Assembly (NCBI RefSeq): GCF_900111245.1
Contig: NZ_FOGO01000010.1
Coordinates: 222,170-286,169, forward strand
From: Streptomyces qinglanensis
Lineage (GTDB): Bacteria; Actinomycetota; Actinomycetes; Streptomycetales; Streptomycetaceae
Reading direction: 5' to 3'
DNA: 64,000 nucleotides
Shown: piece by piece, positions 1 to 6,989 of the stretch
How the letters are laid out: each line of letters begins with the position of its first letter
Position numbering within the stretch: position 1 is the first letter of the stretch
Position numbers and translations under genes: made by a program
The notes under the pieces: model-generated
Told to the model about the DNA's origin: nothing
What the model saw: the letters and a program-made list of their open reading frames with translations, nothing else
The model's database searches: none

Positions 1-281
1 GCGTAGTAGACGTCGGCGTCCGGCCCGAAAGCGTCCCGCCAGGCACGGCAGCGGGCCCGGAAGTCGGTCTCGTCCATCACATACGCCGGGGTGCCGAACT
101 CCTCGGCCAGACGGCGCACGTCCAGGCCGCCGACCGCGACGGCCCCCTCCGGCGTGCGCTCCACGGTCTGCGCCCACACCCGCGGGTCGAGCGAATTGAG
201 ATCGGCCGGAGGCGCCGTGTAGTGGCCCTCGGGAAGAACGTCGGCGTGCCGGGGCCCGGCCGGGTGTGCGGAACGGCTCAT
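1..281 (-). CDS. lysA: Diaminopimelate decarboxylase, N-terminal part (runs off the window)
   Basis: PLP-dependent decarboxylase of the last step of lysine synthesis (meso-diaminopimelate to lysine plus CO2). Only the first 93 residues are inside the window. They read MSRSAHPAGPRHADVLPEGH at the start and later EEFGTPAYVMDETDFRARC, which is the typical entry into the alanine-racemase-like barrel of actinobacterial LysA. The ATG is at 281. The gene lies 34 bp downstream of nrtL on the same strand, the order normally seen in Streptomyces, so the two are probably co-transcribed. The assignment rests on the N-terminus and the neighbour; the catalytic residues are outside the window. Confidence 0.85.
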   Translation of the reverse strand, partial: MSRSAHPAGPRHADVLPEGHYTAPPADLNSLDPRVWAQTVERTPEGAVAVGGLDVRRLAEEFGTPAYVMDETDFRARCRAWRDAFGPDADVYY

Positions 282-315
282 GATCGTGTCCCTGTGTCCC
301 TGGATTGCGAAATGT

Positions 316-1356
316 CTACAGATGCGCGGGTGCGCTGACGCCGAGCTGGGACAGGCCGCCTGCCAGCACCGCTCCGGTGGCCTCGGCGAGGGCCAGCCGG
401 CCGCGGTGCGCGGCCCCGGGTTTCTCCTCACCGCGGGGCAGCGGCGGACACACGTCATGGAAGGCGGCGAACGCCTGGGCGACGGCGTCCAGATGCCGCG
501 CCAACGGCCCGGCCGCCGTGATCCGCGCCCGGTCCGCGAGCAGCGCCAGCAGCCGGGCACCCGCGGCGTCGAGCGGCACCGCGCCCTCCGCGTCCGGGCG
601 CAGCCCGAGCCGGCGCCCGTTGCGCAGCAGCGAGCAGACCCGGGCGTGCGCGTACTGCACCCGGAAGAGCGAACTCGCACGCTCGGTACGCACGGCGAGC
701 ACCGCCGGATCCTCACCGGTGACCGCGGCCCAGCGCGGAATGTCGCGGGCGGGGACGTCGGTCGGCGCGGTGGGGGGCGCCTCGCTGTCGGGGGATGCGG
801 TGGGCGGTGTCGCGTAGTCGGTCGGTGCGGTGGGCGGTGCCCCAGCGTCGGACGGTGCCCGCTGGTCCGCGGTCCGGGGTGGGGCTGCGGTCCGGAACGG
901 TTCGGCGACCAGCGTCGGTTCCGCGGTCCGAGTCGGGGCTGCGGTCCGGGGCGGTTCCGCGGTCCGAGTCGGGGCTGCGGCCCCAGCCGACCCGCTCTCC
1001 GTCAGCGTACGCAGCAGTGCGACCCGGGCCTCGTTCGTCAGGGTGACGTTCACGAACCCTCCGCCGACGACCTCGGCACCGCCGACCGCGTCCACATCCC
1101 CCTCGAGCCGCGCACATAGCTGCTGCGCGAGCTCCTGCGCGGGGCGGCCGCACGCTGCCGCGATCTGGAAGGCGACCCCGGTCGCGTAGTCACCCGGGCC
1201 CCGCCGGGGCGGGGACTCCACCACGACACGCACGCCGCCGATGCGAGCCGCCGCACTCCCCGAGGGCCCGTCCCCGGTGAAACGGGCGGCCTCACCATCG
1301 GGCAGCACATGAGGCAGCACGTGCCGGATGGTGCGGGAGAGCTGGGCGGGGGTCAC
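316..1356 (-). CDS. nrtL: ArgS-related anticodon-binding protein (NrtL type)
   Basis: 346-residue protein with the C-terminal DALR anticodon-binding fold of arginyl-tRNA synthetase but without a catalytic domain. The C-terminal part (about residues 220-346) has the DALR-like sequence VQYAHARVCSLLRNGRRLGL. The N-terminal part resembles the Arg-tRNA-synthetase N-terminal domain (ARIGGVRVVVESPPRRGPGD). Between them is a roughly 75-residue low-complexity linker of Thr-Arg-Thr-Ala-Glu-Pro type repeats, made by DNA repeats around 880-980. The start is GTG at 1356, six bases after a TACGCT -10 box, so the mRNA is probably leaderless. It lies 34 bp upstream of lysA. Role unknown; regulation of lysine or arginine metabolism is only a guess. 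Confidence 0.75.
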   Translation of the reverse strand: MTPAQLSRTIRHVLPHVLPDGEAARFTGDGPSGSAAARIGGVRVVVESPPRRGPGDYATGVAFQIAAACGRPAQELAQQLCARLEGDVDAVGGAEVVGGGFVNVTLTNEARVALLRTLTESGSAGAAAPTRTAEPPRTAAPTRTAEPTLVAEPFRTAAPPRTADQRAPSDAGAPPTAPTDYATPPTASPDSEAPPTAPTDVPARDIPRWAAVTGEDPAVLAVRTERASSLFRVQYAHARVCSLLRNGRRLGLRPDAEGAVPLDAAGARLLALLADRARITAAGPLARHLDAVAQAFAAFHDVCPPLPRGEEKPGAAHRGRLALAEATGAVLAGGLSQLGVSAPAHL

Positions 1357-1745
1357 AGAGCAAGCGTATGGGAGGCGGGGTGGGTCCGCGCGAACCGGTT
1401 TCGGTAGCTGGGACGTCTCCGCGGCCCCCGCAGGCGCCGCGCTCACGCGCTGCGCCGACCCGGCGACGCACGGCATCAGGACCAGGGGAGCGCGGAGTGC
1501 GGGACACGGGGGCGCGGGGCCTCGGCAGCGGGCTCCGCCGGGCGCCCTCGCGTCCCCAGCGCACTCCGGCGCCGCGGCGGAACCGGAGTCCGGCACGGGC
1601 ATCGGCGTCACCGCAGGGACGCACGTCCGGCACCGGGACGGGGGCCACCGATCCGGCACGGCACGGCCAGCGGCAGCCGCGCACCGAGTCCGGCAGCCAC
1701 CCCGACCTCCCCGCACTCTCAGGAATCTCAGGGCTTTCAGGGCTT
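1357..1745. other. Gap between response regulator and nrtL
   Basis: 389 bases with no convincing gene. It holds the leaderless nrtL promoter at one end and a 9-bp direct repeat (TCAGGGCTT, from 1728) at the other, which runs into the stop codon of the response regulator. Long open frames here are GC-bias shadows made of Arg/Pro-rich sequence. Confidence 0.5.
1363..1368 (-). promoter_or_regulatory. -10 box TACGCT for a leaderless nrtL mRNA
   Basis: On the minus strand TACGCT is followed by six bases and then the GTG start of nrtL. That spacing puts the transcription start at or next to the start codon, and no Shine-Dalgarno sequence could fit. Inferred from spacing only. Confidence 0.4.
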
Positions 1746-1754
1746 TCAGGGCTC
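1728..1754. repeat. 9-bp tandem repeat across the stop codon of the response regulator
   Basis: Three adjacent copies of TCAGGGCTT or a close variant, preceded by a degenerate copy (TCTCAGGAA). The third copy contains the minus-strand TGA stop of the response regulator gene. The unit length is a multiple of three. Confidence 0.6.
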
Positions 1755-2234
1755 GACGGTCTCGGAAACTTCGGAGACCTCGTCGGCACCGCCGAAAGCA
1801 TGGGGAGCCCCGCCGGACACTCTCCCCGCGGAACCGCCCCCCTCCGCCCCGGCCCCTCCGGGTCTCCCGAACGTCAGCCGGTGCACCATCTGCACGAGAT
1901 CCGCGGGCTCGAAGGGCTTCCCGAGGAACGCGTCCACGCCTCTCTCACCGCCGACCACACCCCCGCCCTCCAACTCGGTGCACGCGCTCACGAGCGCGAG
2001 CGGCAGGTGCCTCGTACGCGGATCGGCGCGCAGCCGCTCCGCAGTACGGACCCCGTCCAGACGCGGCATCACCGCATCGAGCGTCACGACATCAGGCCGC
2101 ACGCGATGCACCACGTCCAGGCACTCGGCACCGTCGACTGCGGTCACCACCTCGAAGCCCTCCAGCTCGAGGTTGACCCTGATCAACTGCCGGATGACGC
2201 TGCTGTCGTCCACAACAAGCACCCGGCCGGACAT
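1746..2234 (-). CDS. Single-domain response regulator
   Basis: 162-residue CheY-like receiver. After MSGRVLVVDDSS come the acidic pair (VDD), the phospho-acceptor Asp in VTLDAVMPRLDG, the conserved Ser/Thr in LALVSACTEL and the Lys in DAFLGKPFEPADL. There is no DNA-binding output domain, only a roughly 35-residue Gly/Ser/Glu-rich tail, so it probably acts through protein contacts. ATG at 2234; a longer open frame upstream has no family sequence. It sits between tRNA-Arg and nrtL-lysA, a conserved Streptomyces neighbourhood, with no kinase adjacent. The TGA stop (1746-1748) lies inside a 9-bp tandem repeat, so tail length may vary between strains. Confidence 0.85.
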   Translation of the reverse strand: MSGRVLVVDDSSVIRQLIRVNLELEGFEVVTAVDGAECLDVVHRVRPDVVTLDAVMPRLDGVRTAERLRADPRTRHLPLALVSACTELEGGGVVGGERGVDAFLGKPFEPADLVQMVHRLTFGRPGGAGAEGGGSAGRVSGGAPHAFGGADEVSEVSETVEP

Positions 2235-2384
2235 ACCTGGCACATCCAGAAGCGTAGGCGCGCCCCTCCACCCGCGTCCGGGATTTGCCCATTTCCACCC
2301 CTGCTCCCACCCACCCGCACAACGCGTTCCGTCCCACCCGCAGTGACCTGGTAGTGTTCTACCTGTCGCCGCCCAGACGGCCAC

Positions 2385-2456
2385 GCCCCCGTAGCTCAGG
2401 GGATAGAGCAACGGCCTCCGGAGCCGTGTGCGCAGGTTCGAATCCTGCCGGGGGTA
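2385..2456 (+). tRNA. tRNA-Arg (anticodon CCG)
   Basis: Complete cloverleaf of 72 nt. The acceptor stem pairs GCCCCCG (2385-2391) with CGGGGGT (2449-2455), giving a G-U first pair and discriminator A. The D arm contains AGCTCAGGGGATAGAGC, the anticodon stem is ACGGC/GCCGT with loop CTCCGGA (anticodon CCG), and the T arm is GCAGG-TTCGAAT-CCTGC. CCA is not encoded. A strong terminator follows. A minus-strand reading frame through this gene is an artefact. Confidence 0.95.
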
Positions 2457-2473
2457 CTTTGAACGAAGTACTG

Positions 2474-2512
2474 AAACGCCCTGTGACTCATGCTGATGAT
2501 CACAGGGCGTTT
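2474..2512 (+). terminator. Terminator of tRNA-Arg
   Basis: Perfect 13-bp inverted repeat AAACGCCCTGTGA / TCACAGGGCGTTT with a 13-nt loop, 17 bases after the tRNA. The A-run on one side and T-run on the other allow termination in both directions. Confidence 0.85.
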
Positions 2513-3001
2513 GTCGTCGTATACGCGGTTCGTGACGGCCCGAGTCGACAGCAGTCCGCTGAGGTGGTCAGGCCGCGGCGGCGTCAGAGGCGGGCCGGGG
2601 GCAGACCAGACCCCACCCAGGCCCTCTCGTGACACAAAACAGTCCCCGGAGTCCTCATCGTTGCCATCAACCTCGGTCGTCGCCGAGGCTCCGGTAACGA
2701 GGGGCTTCGGGGGCCTCGCCAGATCCTGCGGGAATCTCCTGCCGATAGACGTCTCCACCGACGGTGGGATTCTCCGGTTTTCTGGTCTATTACCCAGTTT
2801 CCACGCCACCCGACCCGTGTCAAGCGACCACCACGGTGAGGGGCGTTGAGCCTGGTCAGGCCCCCTCTGCAACCGTCGGCAGGCCGCGCGGGGCTACGAC
2901 CCGAGGGGGAGGTGTTCCCCGGCGACGAGGGGACCCGACAACGATGGGGGCCCGACGAAATCGCCAGGCCACCCGGAGACGGGACATCCGGGAAGAGGTG
3001 G
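2513..3001. other. Gap downstream of tRNA-Arg, no gene seen
   Basis: 489 bases. I checked both strands and found no reading frame with a plausible start, ribosome-binding site and family sequence, and no integrase remnant or direct repeat of the tRNA 3' end. The minus-strand frame across it is the antisense of the tRNA. Confidence 0.5.
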
Positions 3002-3169
3002 TCATGACGGCGGAGGCGCGAACGGATTCGCGGGGTCGTCGGGGTCGTGAAGATCGACGCCTTGGCGCTCCAGTTCCTGCATGGCGGAACCGATCTCCCG
3101 CAAGCATGAATCGCACAAGGTCATGCCGTCGTCGAGGCCGGTCGCACCACACTTCTTGCACGTACCCAT
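3002..3169 (-). CDS. Small Zn-ribbon-like protein, function unknown
   Basis: 55 residues starting MGTCKKCGATGLDDGMTLCD. Two CxxC pairs (Cys4/Cys7 and Cys19/Cys22) should bind one zinc ion. The rest (DSCLREIGSAMQELERQGVD, then DLHDPDDPANPF) looks like a short helix and a disordered acidic tail. ATG at 3169 was chosen because the zinc motif starts right after it and upstream sequence has no family character. No function can be assigned. Confidence 0.6.
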   Translation of the reverse strand: MGTCKKCGATGLDDGMTLCDSCLREIGSAMQELERQGVDLHDPDDPANPFAPPPS

Positions 3170-3485
3170 CTGCCAACTCCCCACCGGCCCAGGGCCCTTT
3201 GAGTGCTGCTGCGCCACACAGAAGGTGAAAAGTACCTCACTGCGCGTATCAGCGACAGGTTGTTTGAAGGTCGGATCCCAGATCTGTGGCTGGAGTCCGT
3301 CCCGGCCGGTCACCTGTGGCTCCGCGGTGACGCACGTCGCAACTTCACCGTGCGACTCCGCGCCGGACAGGGCGGAACTCTCACCGAACCGACAGCTCAG
3401 CACGGACGTGGGTGGCTCCGCGTTCGGACCGGGGCGCGGCGGCACGGCCGGATCGGACTGTCGGCAGCAGCCGACGCCGAAACCG
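3170..3485. other. Gap between Zn-ribbon protein and ECF42 gene
   Basis: 316 bases lying upstream of the minus-strand Zn-ribbon gene and downstream of the ECF42 gene. No gene or clear hairpin is visible; the Zn-ribbon gene promoter should be here. Confidence 0.4.
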
Positions 3486-4670
3486 TCACGGAGACGAGAT
3501 GTTGAGGCGGGCGGCCTGGCGGGTCAGGTGGCCGCGTTCGGCGAGGTTGGGTGCCTTGCGGGCCGCTTCGGCGTACAGGCGCGCCGCTGTCGCCCGGTCG
3601 CCGGCTCGCTCGTGGAGGTGGGCGGCCACCGCGGTGTGGCGGGGCAGGGAGTCGTCCAGAGCGGCGAGGGCGGCCAGTCCGGCACGCGGGCCGTCGGCCT
3701 CGCCGACGGCGACCGCGCGGTTGAGGCGGACGATCGGGCTGTCGGTGAAGCGCGTGAGCTCGTCGTACCACTCGAGGATCTGCACCCAGTCGGTCTCCTC
3801 GGCGGTGGGTGCGTCCGCGTGGAGCGCCGCGACGGCGGCCTGGGCCTGGTACTCGCCGAGTCGGTCGCGGGCGAGGGCGGCCTGGAGGATCGCGATGCCC
3901 TCGGTGATCGCCCCGGTGTCCCACCGGCCGCGGTCCTGCTCGGCGAGTGGGACCAGGCTGCCGTCGGGCGCGGTCCTGGCGGCGCGCCGGGCATGGTGGA
4001 GCAGCATGAGGGCGAGCAGTCCCGCCACCTCGGGGTGGTCGACGGCGGTCGCGAGTTGCCGGGTGAGCCGGATGGCCTCGGCGACGAGGTCGATGTCACC
4101 GCTGTAGCCCTCGTTGAAGACGAGGTACAGGACGCGCAGCACGGTGGCGAGGTCGCCGGGCTGGTCGAAGCGTACTCCGGAGACGGTGCGCTTGGCCCGG
4201 CTGATGCGTTGCGCCATGGTCGCTTCGGGCACCAGGTACGCGTGGGCGATCTGGCGGGTGGTCAGCCCGCCGACGGCGCGCAGGGTGAGCGCGACCGCGG
4301 ACGACGGTGTCAGCGACGGGTGGGCGCACAGGAAGTAGAGTTGGAGTGTGTCGTCCACGGAGCCGGCGGGGCCGGGGGCCGGCTGCTCCTCGACGAGGTC
4401 TTCGCGTCTGCGGCGTGCGCTGTCCGCTCGGGTGGCGTCGAGGAACTTGCGCCAGGCCACGGTGACCAGCCAGCCCTTCGGGTCCCGCACAGGGGACCCG
4501 CTGCCGGGAGAGCCCTGTGCGGAGGTGGCGGGCCAGCCGCGGAGCGCCTCGATGAGTGCTTCCTGCACGGCATCCTCGGCCGCCGCGAAGTCGGCCCCGC
4601 GGCGGACGAGGATGCTGAGCACGCTCGGCGTGAGGCGCCGGAGCAGGAGTTCGTCCATCTGTCGGGTCAC
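3486..4670 (-). CDS. ECF42-group RNA polymerase sigma factor with TPR-like C-terminal extension
   Basis: 394 residues from GTG 4670 (ATG at 4658 is an alternative). Region 2 begins DELLLRRLTPSVLSILVRRG and continues with DAVQEALIEALRGWP. Region 4 reads LTTRQIAHAYLVPEATMAQR, used to recognise the -35 box. The remaining roughly 220 residues are the helical extension of the ECF42/DUF6596 group, including VRLNRAVAVGEADGPRAGLA. In Streptomyces venezuelae the extension is known to be needed for activity and ECF42 controls a DGPF gene. The gene overlaps the upstream DGPF gene by GTGA (TGA 4667-4669, GTG 4668-4670), so translation is coupled. No anti-sigma factor is nearby, as is usual for this group. 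Confidence 0.9.
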   Translation of the reverse strand: MTRQMDELLLRRLTPSVLSILVRRGADFAAAEDAVQEALIEALRGWPATSAQGSPGSGSPVRDPKGWLVTVAWRKFLDATRADSARRRREDLVEEQPAPGPAGSVDDTLQLYFLCAHPSLTPSSAVALTLRAVGGLTTRQIAHAYLVPEATMAQRISRAKRTVSGVRFDQPGDLATVLRVLYLVFNEGYSGDIDLVAEAIRLTRQLATAVDHPEVAGLLALMLLHHARRAARTAPDGSLVPLAEQDRGRWDTGAITEGIAILQAALARDRLGEYQAQAAVAALHADAPTAEETDWVQILEWYDELTRFTDSPIVRLNRAVAVGEADGPRAGLAALAALDDSLPRHTAVAAHLHERAGDRATAARLYAEAARKAPNLAERGHLTRQAARLNISSP

Positions 4671-5074
4671 TCCGTGACGGTGGGCGGCTCGGTCAGGAAG
4701 GGGCGCAGCTCCAGCCATTCGTGGATCGGCTTCCCGCCGGCGCCCGGTGCGGCCGACAGTTCCCCGGCGAGTTCGACGGCACGCTCGTAGCTGTCGACGT
4801 CGATCGCCATCCATCCGGCGATGAGGTCCTTGGTCTCGGCGAACGGACCGTCGGTGACCGGCGGGCGGCCCTCTCCGTCGTACCGGACGAACGTCCCTTC
4901 GGGAGCGAGTGCCTGGCCGTCGACGAACTCGCCGGTCTGCTCCAGCCGCGCCGCGAAGTCCTGCATGTACTTCACGTGCGCCGAGATCTCCTCCGGCGTC
5001 CACTGGTCCATGGGGACGTCGTTCACTGCGGCGGGGGCGCCGCGGTAGTGCTTGAGCAGCAGGTACTTGGCCAT
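4667..5074 (-). CDS. YciI-like DGPF-domain protein
   Basis: 135 residues starting MAKYLLLKHYRGAP, with the family signature VTDGPFAETKDLIAGWMAID. The fold is a ferredoxin-like YciI barrel; the biochemical role is unknown. ATG 5074 has an AGGAGG Shine-Dalgarno seven bases upstream. It is the first gene of the DGPF-ECF42 operon, coupled to the sigma gene through GTGA, and DGPF genes are the known partners and targets of ECF42. Four TTCACAG direct repeats lie 40-112 bases upstream. Confidence 0.9.
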   Translation of the reverse strand: MAKYLLLKHYRGAPAAVNDVPMDQWTPEEISAHVKYMQDFAARLEQTGEFVDGQALAPEGTFVRYDGEGRPPVTDGPFAETKDLIAGWMAIDVDSYERAVELAGELSAAPGAGGKPIHEWLELRPFLTEPPTVTE

Positions 5075-5114
5075 CGTGGTCCTCCTCGATGCGGGCGCGG
5101 CCCTTGTCGCCGCG

Positions 5115-5196
5115 TTCACAGTCTGTCGGGCTTCTGCCGAGTGTTCACAGCTTGTTCCGCATTCACAGTCTGCTCGGTGTTCACAGCCTGTTCCGC
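5115..5196. promoter_or_regulatory. TTCACAG direct repeats upstream of the DGPF-ECF42 operon
   Basis: TTCACAG occurs at 5115, 5144, 5162 and 5180 (spacings 29, 18 and 18), and the longer GTGTTCACAGC-TGTTCCGC occurs twice, 36 bases apart. They lie in the promoter region of the minus-strand operon. The regular spacing suggests an array of binding sites or a tandem duplication. Which protein would bind is unknown. Confidence 0.35.
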
Positions 5197-5439
5197 GTGT
5201 TCGGCCCGTTCCGGGTTGTTCTCGTATTCACCCCGGGGACGGAGCCGGTCCCGGGTTCTCGACATCCCTCGACGTCCCTCGACGAATTTTTTTCGGCTCT
5301 CCCGGAGGAGCTCGGGCGAGGGGCGGCGCCGGTGCCGCGGCCTGAGGGCCGTCGGGTGGCCGGCTGACTGGTGGTGTCCGTGCGCGCCCGTCAGGGACGC
5401 ATGGGAGGAGCACGGTCCGCACCCGAGGGGCGCCGCGGC

Positions 5440-5481
5440 GCGTACTAGGAGCGCCGCGCCGCGTACGAGGAGCGCCGCGCC
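5440..5481. repeat. 21-bp tandem repeat, two copies
   Basis: Unit GCGTAC(T/G)AGGAGCGCCGCGCC at 5440-5460 and 5461-5481, differing at one base. It lies between the DGPF operon and ilvE. The same unit length is used by the arrays at 6674 and 22443, although the sequences differ. Confidence 0.7.
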
Positions 5482-5567
5482 GGGCCGCAGGCAAGCCGCG
5501 TCCGGGACGGGTCGGGCGACTTACGATGCCCGGTGCCGGTCGTGGCGGGAGGCGGGAGGAGCCGAGG

Positions 5568-6668
5568 GTGAGTGCGGAGTTCGCAGTGGTGCGCAGTGAG
5601 CGGCCCGTGGGTGAGGACGCGCGCGCCTCGATCCTGGCGGCGCCGGGGTTCGGGCGGTACTTCACCGATCACATGACCTCGGCGACCTGGACCGCGGACG
5701 ACGGCTGGACGGGGCACAGGGTCGGGCCGCTGGAGCCGTTCCGGCTCCATCCGAGTGCGGCCGTCCTGCACTACGCGCAGGAGATCTTCGAGGGGCTGAA
5801 GGCGTACCGGCACGGCGACGGCAGCGTGTGGCTCTTCCGGCCGGACGCGAACGCGCGGCGGTTCGCTCGGTCCGCGCGGCGGCTGGCGCTGCCGGTGCTG
5901 CCCGAGGAGGACTTCGTCGCCGGTGTCACCGCGCTGGTGCGCACGGACGAGCCGTGGGTTCCGGCGCCGGCGGGTGAGGAGAGCCTGTATCTGCGGCCGT
6001 TCATGTTCGCCTCGGAGGCGTTCTTGGGGGTGCGGCCCGCCGCCCGGGTCGAGTACGCGGTGATCGCGTCGCCCGCGGGGCCGTACTTCGCTTCGGGGGT
6101 CACCGGGGTCACTCTGTGGGTGAGCACGACGTACAGCCGTGCGGCGGAGGGCGGTACGGGTGCCGCCAAGTGCGGCGGAAACTACGCCGGGAGCCTGGTG
6201 GCGCAGCGGGAGGCCGCGGAGCACGGCTGCGACCAGGTGCTGTATCTCGACAGTGCCGGAAAGGGGAACCTGGAGGAGTCCGGCACCATGAACCTCTTCC
6301 TGGTCACCTCGGACGGCCGTCTCGTCACTCCGGAGCTGGGCACCATCCTGGAAGGCGTCACCCGCGACAGTCTGATGGCGCTGGCGGACCAGCACGGGCT
6401 GACTGCGGTGGAACGCTCCGTCGGGGTCGGCGAACTGCGCGCCGGGATCGCGGACGGCACGTTCGTCGAGGCGTTCGCTGCGGGCACGGCTGCCGTGGTC
6501 ACTCCGATCACCGGTTTCAAGGGCGAGGACTCCGGAGGCGGCAGCTACGCGCTCACCGTGGGCGAGGGAACGCCGGGCAGGAAGACACTCCAGTTGCGGG
6601 AGCATGTGCTGGACATCCAGTACGGCCGTGCCGGTGACGCGCACGGCTGGTTGCACCGCGTGTGCTGA
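5568..6668 (+). CDS. ilvE: Branched-chain amino acid aminotransferase
   Basis: Fold-type IV PLP aminotransferase that exchanges amino groups between Leu/Ile/Val and their keto acids. 366 residues from GTG 5568, which has GGGAGGAG at good spacing; an ATG at 5526 has no such site. The PLP lysine is Lys201 in GAAKCGGNYAGS. Other family sequences are LHYAQEIFEGLKAYR (residues 67-81), YLRPFMFASE and NLEESGTMNLF. The length fits the family. It is monocistronic by spacing. A 21-bp tandem array begins five bases after its TGA stop. Confidence 0.95.
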   Translation: MSAEFAVVRSERPVGEDARASILAAPGFGRYFTDHMTSATWTADDGWTGHRVGPLEPFRLHPSAAVLHYAQEIFEGLKAYRHGDGSVWLFRPDANARRFARSARRLALPVLPEEDFVAGVTALVRTDEPWVPAPAGEESLYLRPFMFASEAFLGVRPAARVEYAVIASPAGPYFASGVTGVTLWVSTTYSRAAEGGTGAAKCGGNYAGSLVAQREAAEHGCDQVLYLDSAGKGNLEESGTMNLFLVTSDGRLVTPELGTILEGVTRDSLMALADQHGLTAVERSVGVGELRAGIADGTFVEAFAAGTAAVVTPITGFKGEDSGGGSYALTVGEGTPGRKTLQLREHVLDIQYGRAGDAHGWLHRVC

Positions 6669-6989
6669 GCGGCGTCGCCCCCCTCGGCCTGCCCGTCGCC
6701 CCGCTCGACCTGCCCGTCGCCCCGCTCGACCTGCCCGTCGCCCCGCTCGGCCTGCCCGTCGCCTCGCTCGGCTTGCCGGTGGATTCGCCGGGCCGTGTCC
6801 CGTCCTGGGCGTGAGGGGTGCACCGGGCGCTCCCGGGAGCGGCCGGCCTCGGCGACGCCCCTGCGCCACGAGGCGCCCTCACGCCGGCTGGGTCGACGGT
6901 TCCGCAGGGGGATCGACGGTTCCGCGCGGAGGTGGTCCGACCGCCTTCGTTCGCGTGTCCATGCCCACGATGTGCTCCGGTAGCCGACG
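6669..6989. other. Gap between convergent ilvE and lipoprotein genes
   Basis: 321 bases. The first third is the 21-bp repeat array. I see no gene and no strong simple terminator in the rest. Confidence 0.5.
6674..6778. repeat. 21-bp tandem repeat array, five copies, just after ilvE
   Basis: Five adjacent 21-bp units of the type GTCGCCCCGCTCGACCTGCC plus C, with a few substitutions, from 6674 to 6778. Both strands stay open through it. It sits between the convergent genes ilvE and the 6990-8102 lipoprotein. The copy-number likely varies between strains. Confidence 0.85.

Larger units (their letters stand above)
5075..5567. other. Divergent gap between DGPF operon and ilvE
   Basis: 493 bases with two leftward-reading elements (the DGPF ribosome-binding site and the TTCACAG repeats) and, near ilvE, two copies of a 21-bp repeat (5440-5481). 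The ilvE ribosome-binding site is GGGAGGAG just before 5568. No further gene is seen. Confidence 0.5.

Noticed and set aside
2396..2872. Minus-strand frame with a G-R-I-R-T-C-A-H ending
   Set aside because: This is the well-known artefact of translating the antisense of tRNA-Arg.
2385..3001. Integrated element at the tRNA-Arg 3' end
   Set aside because: No integrase, no second copy of the tRNA end and no change in gene style nearby.
6674..6778. CRISPR array
   Set aside because: The 21-bp units abut directly without spacers and no cas gene is present.
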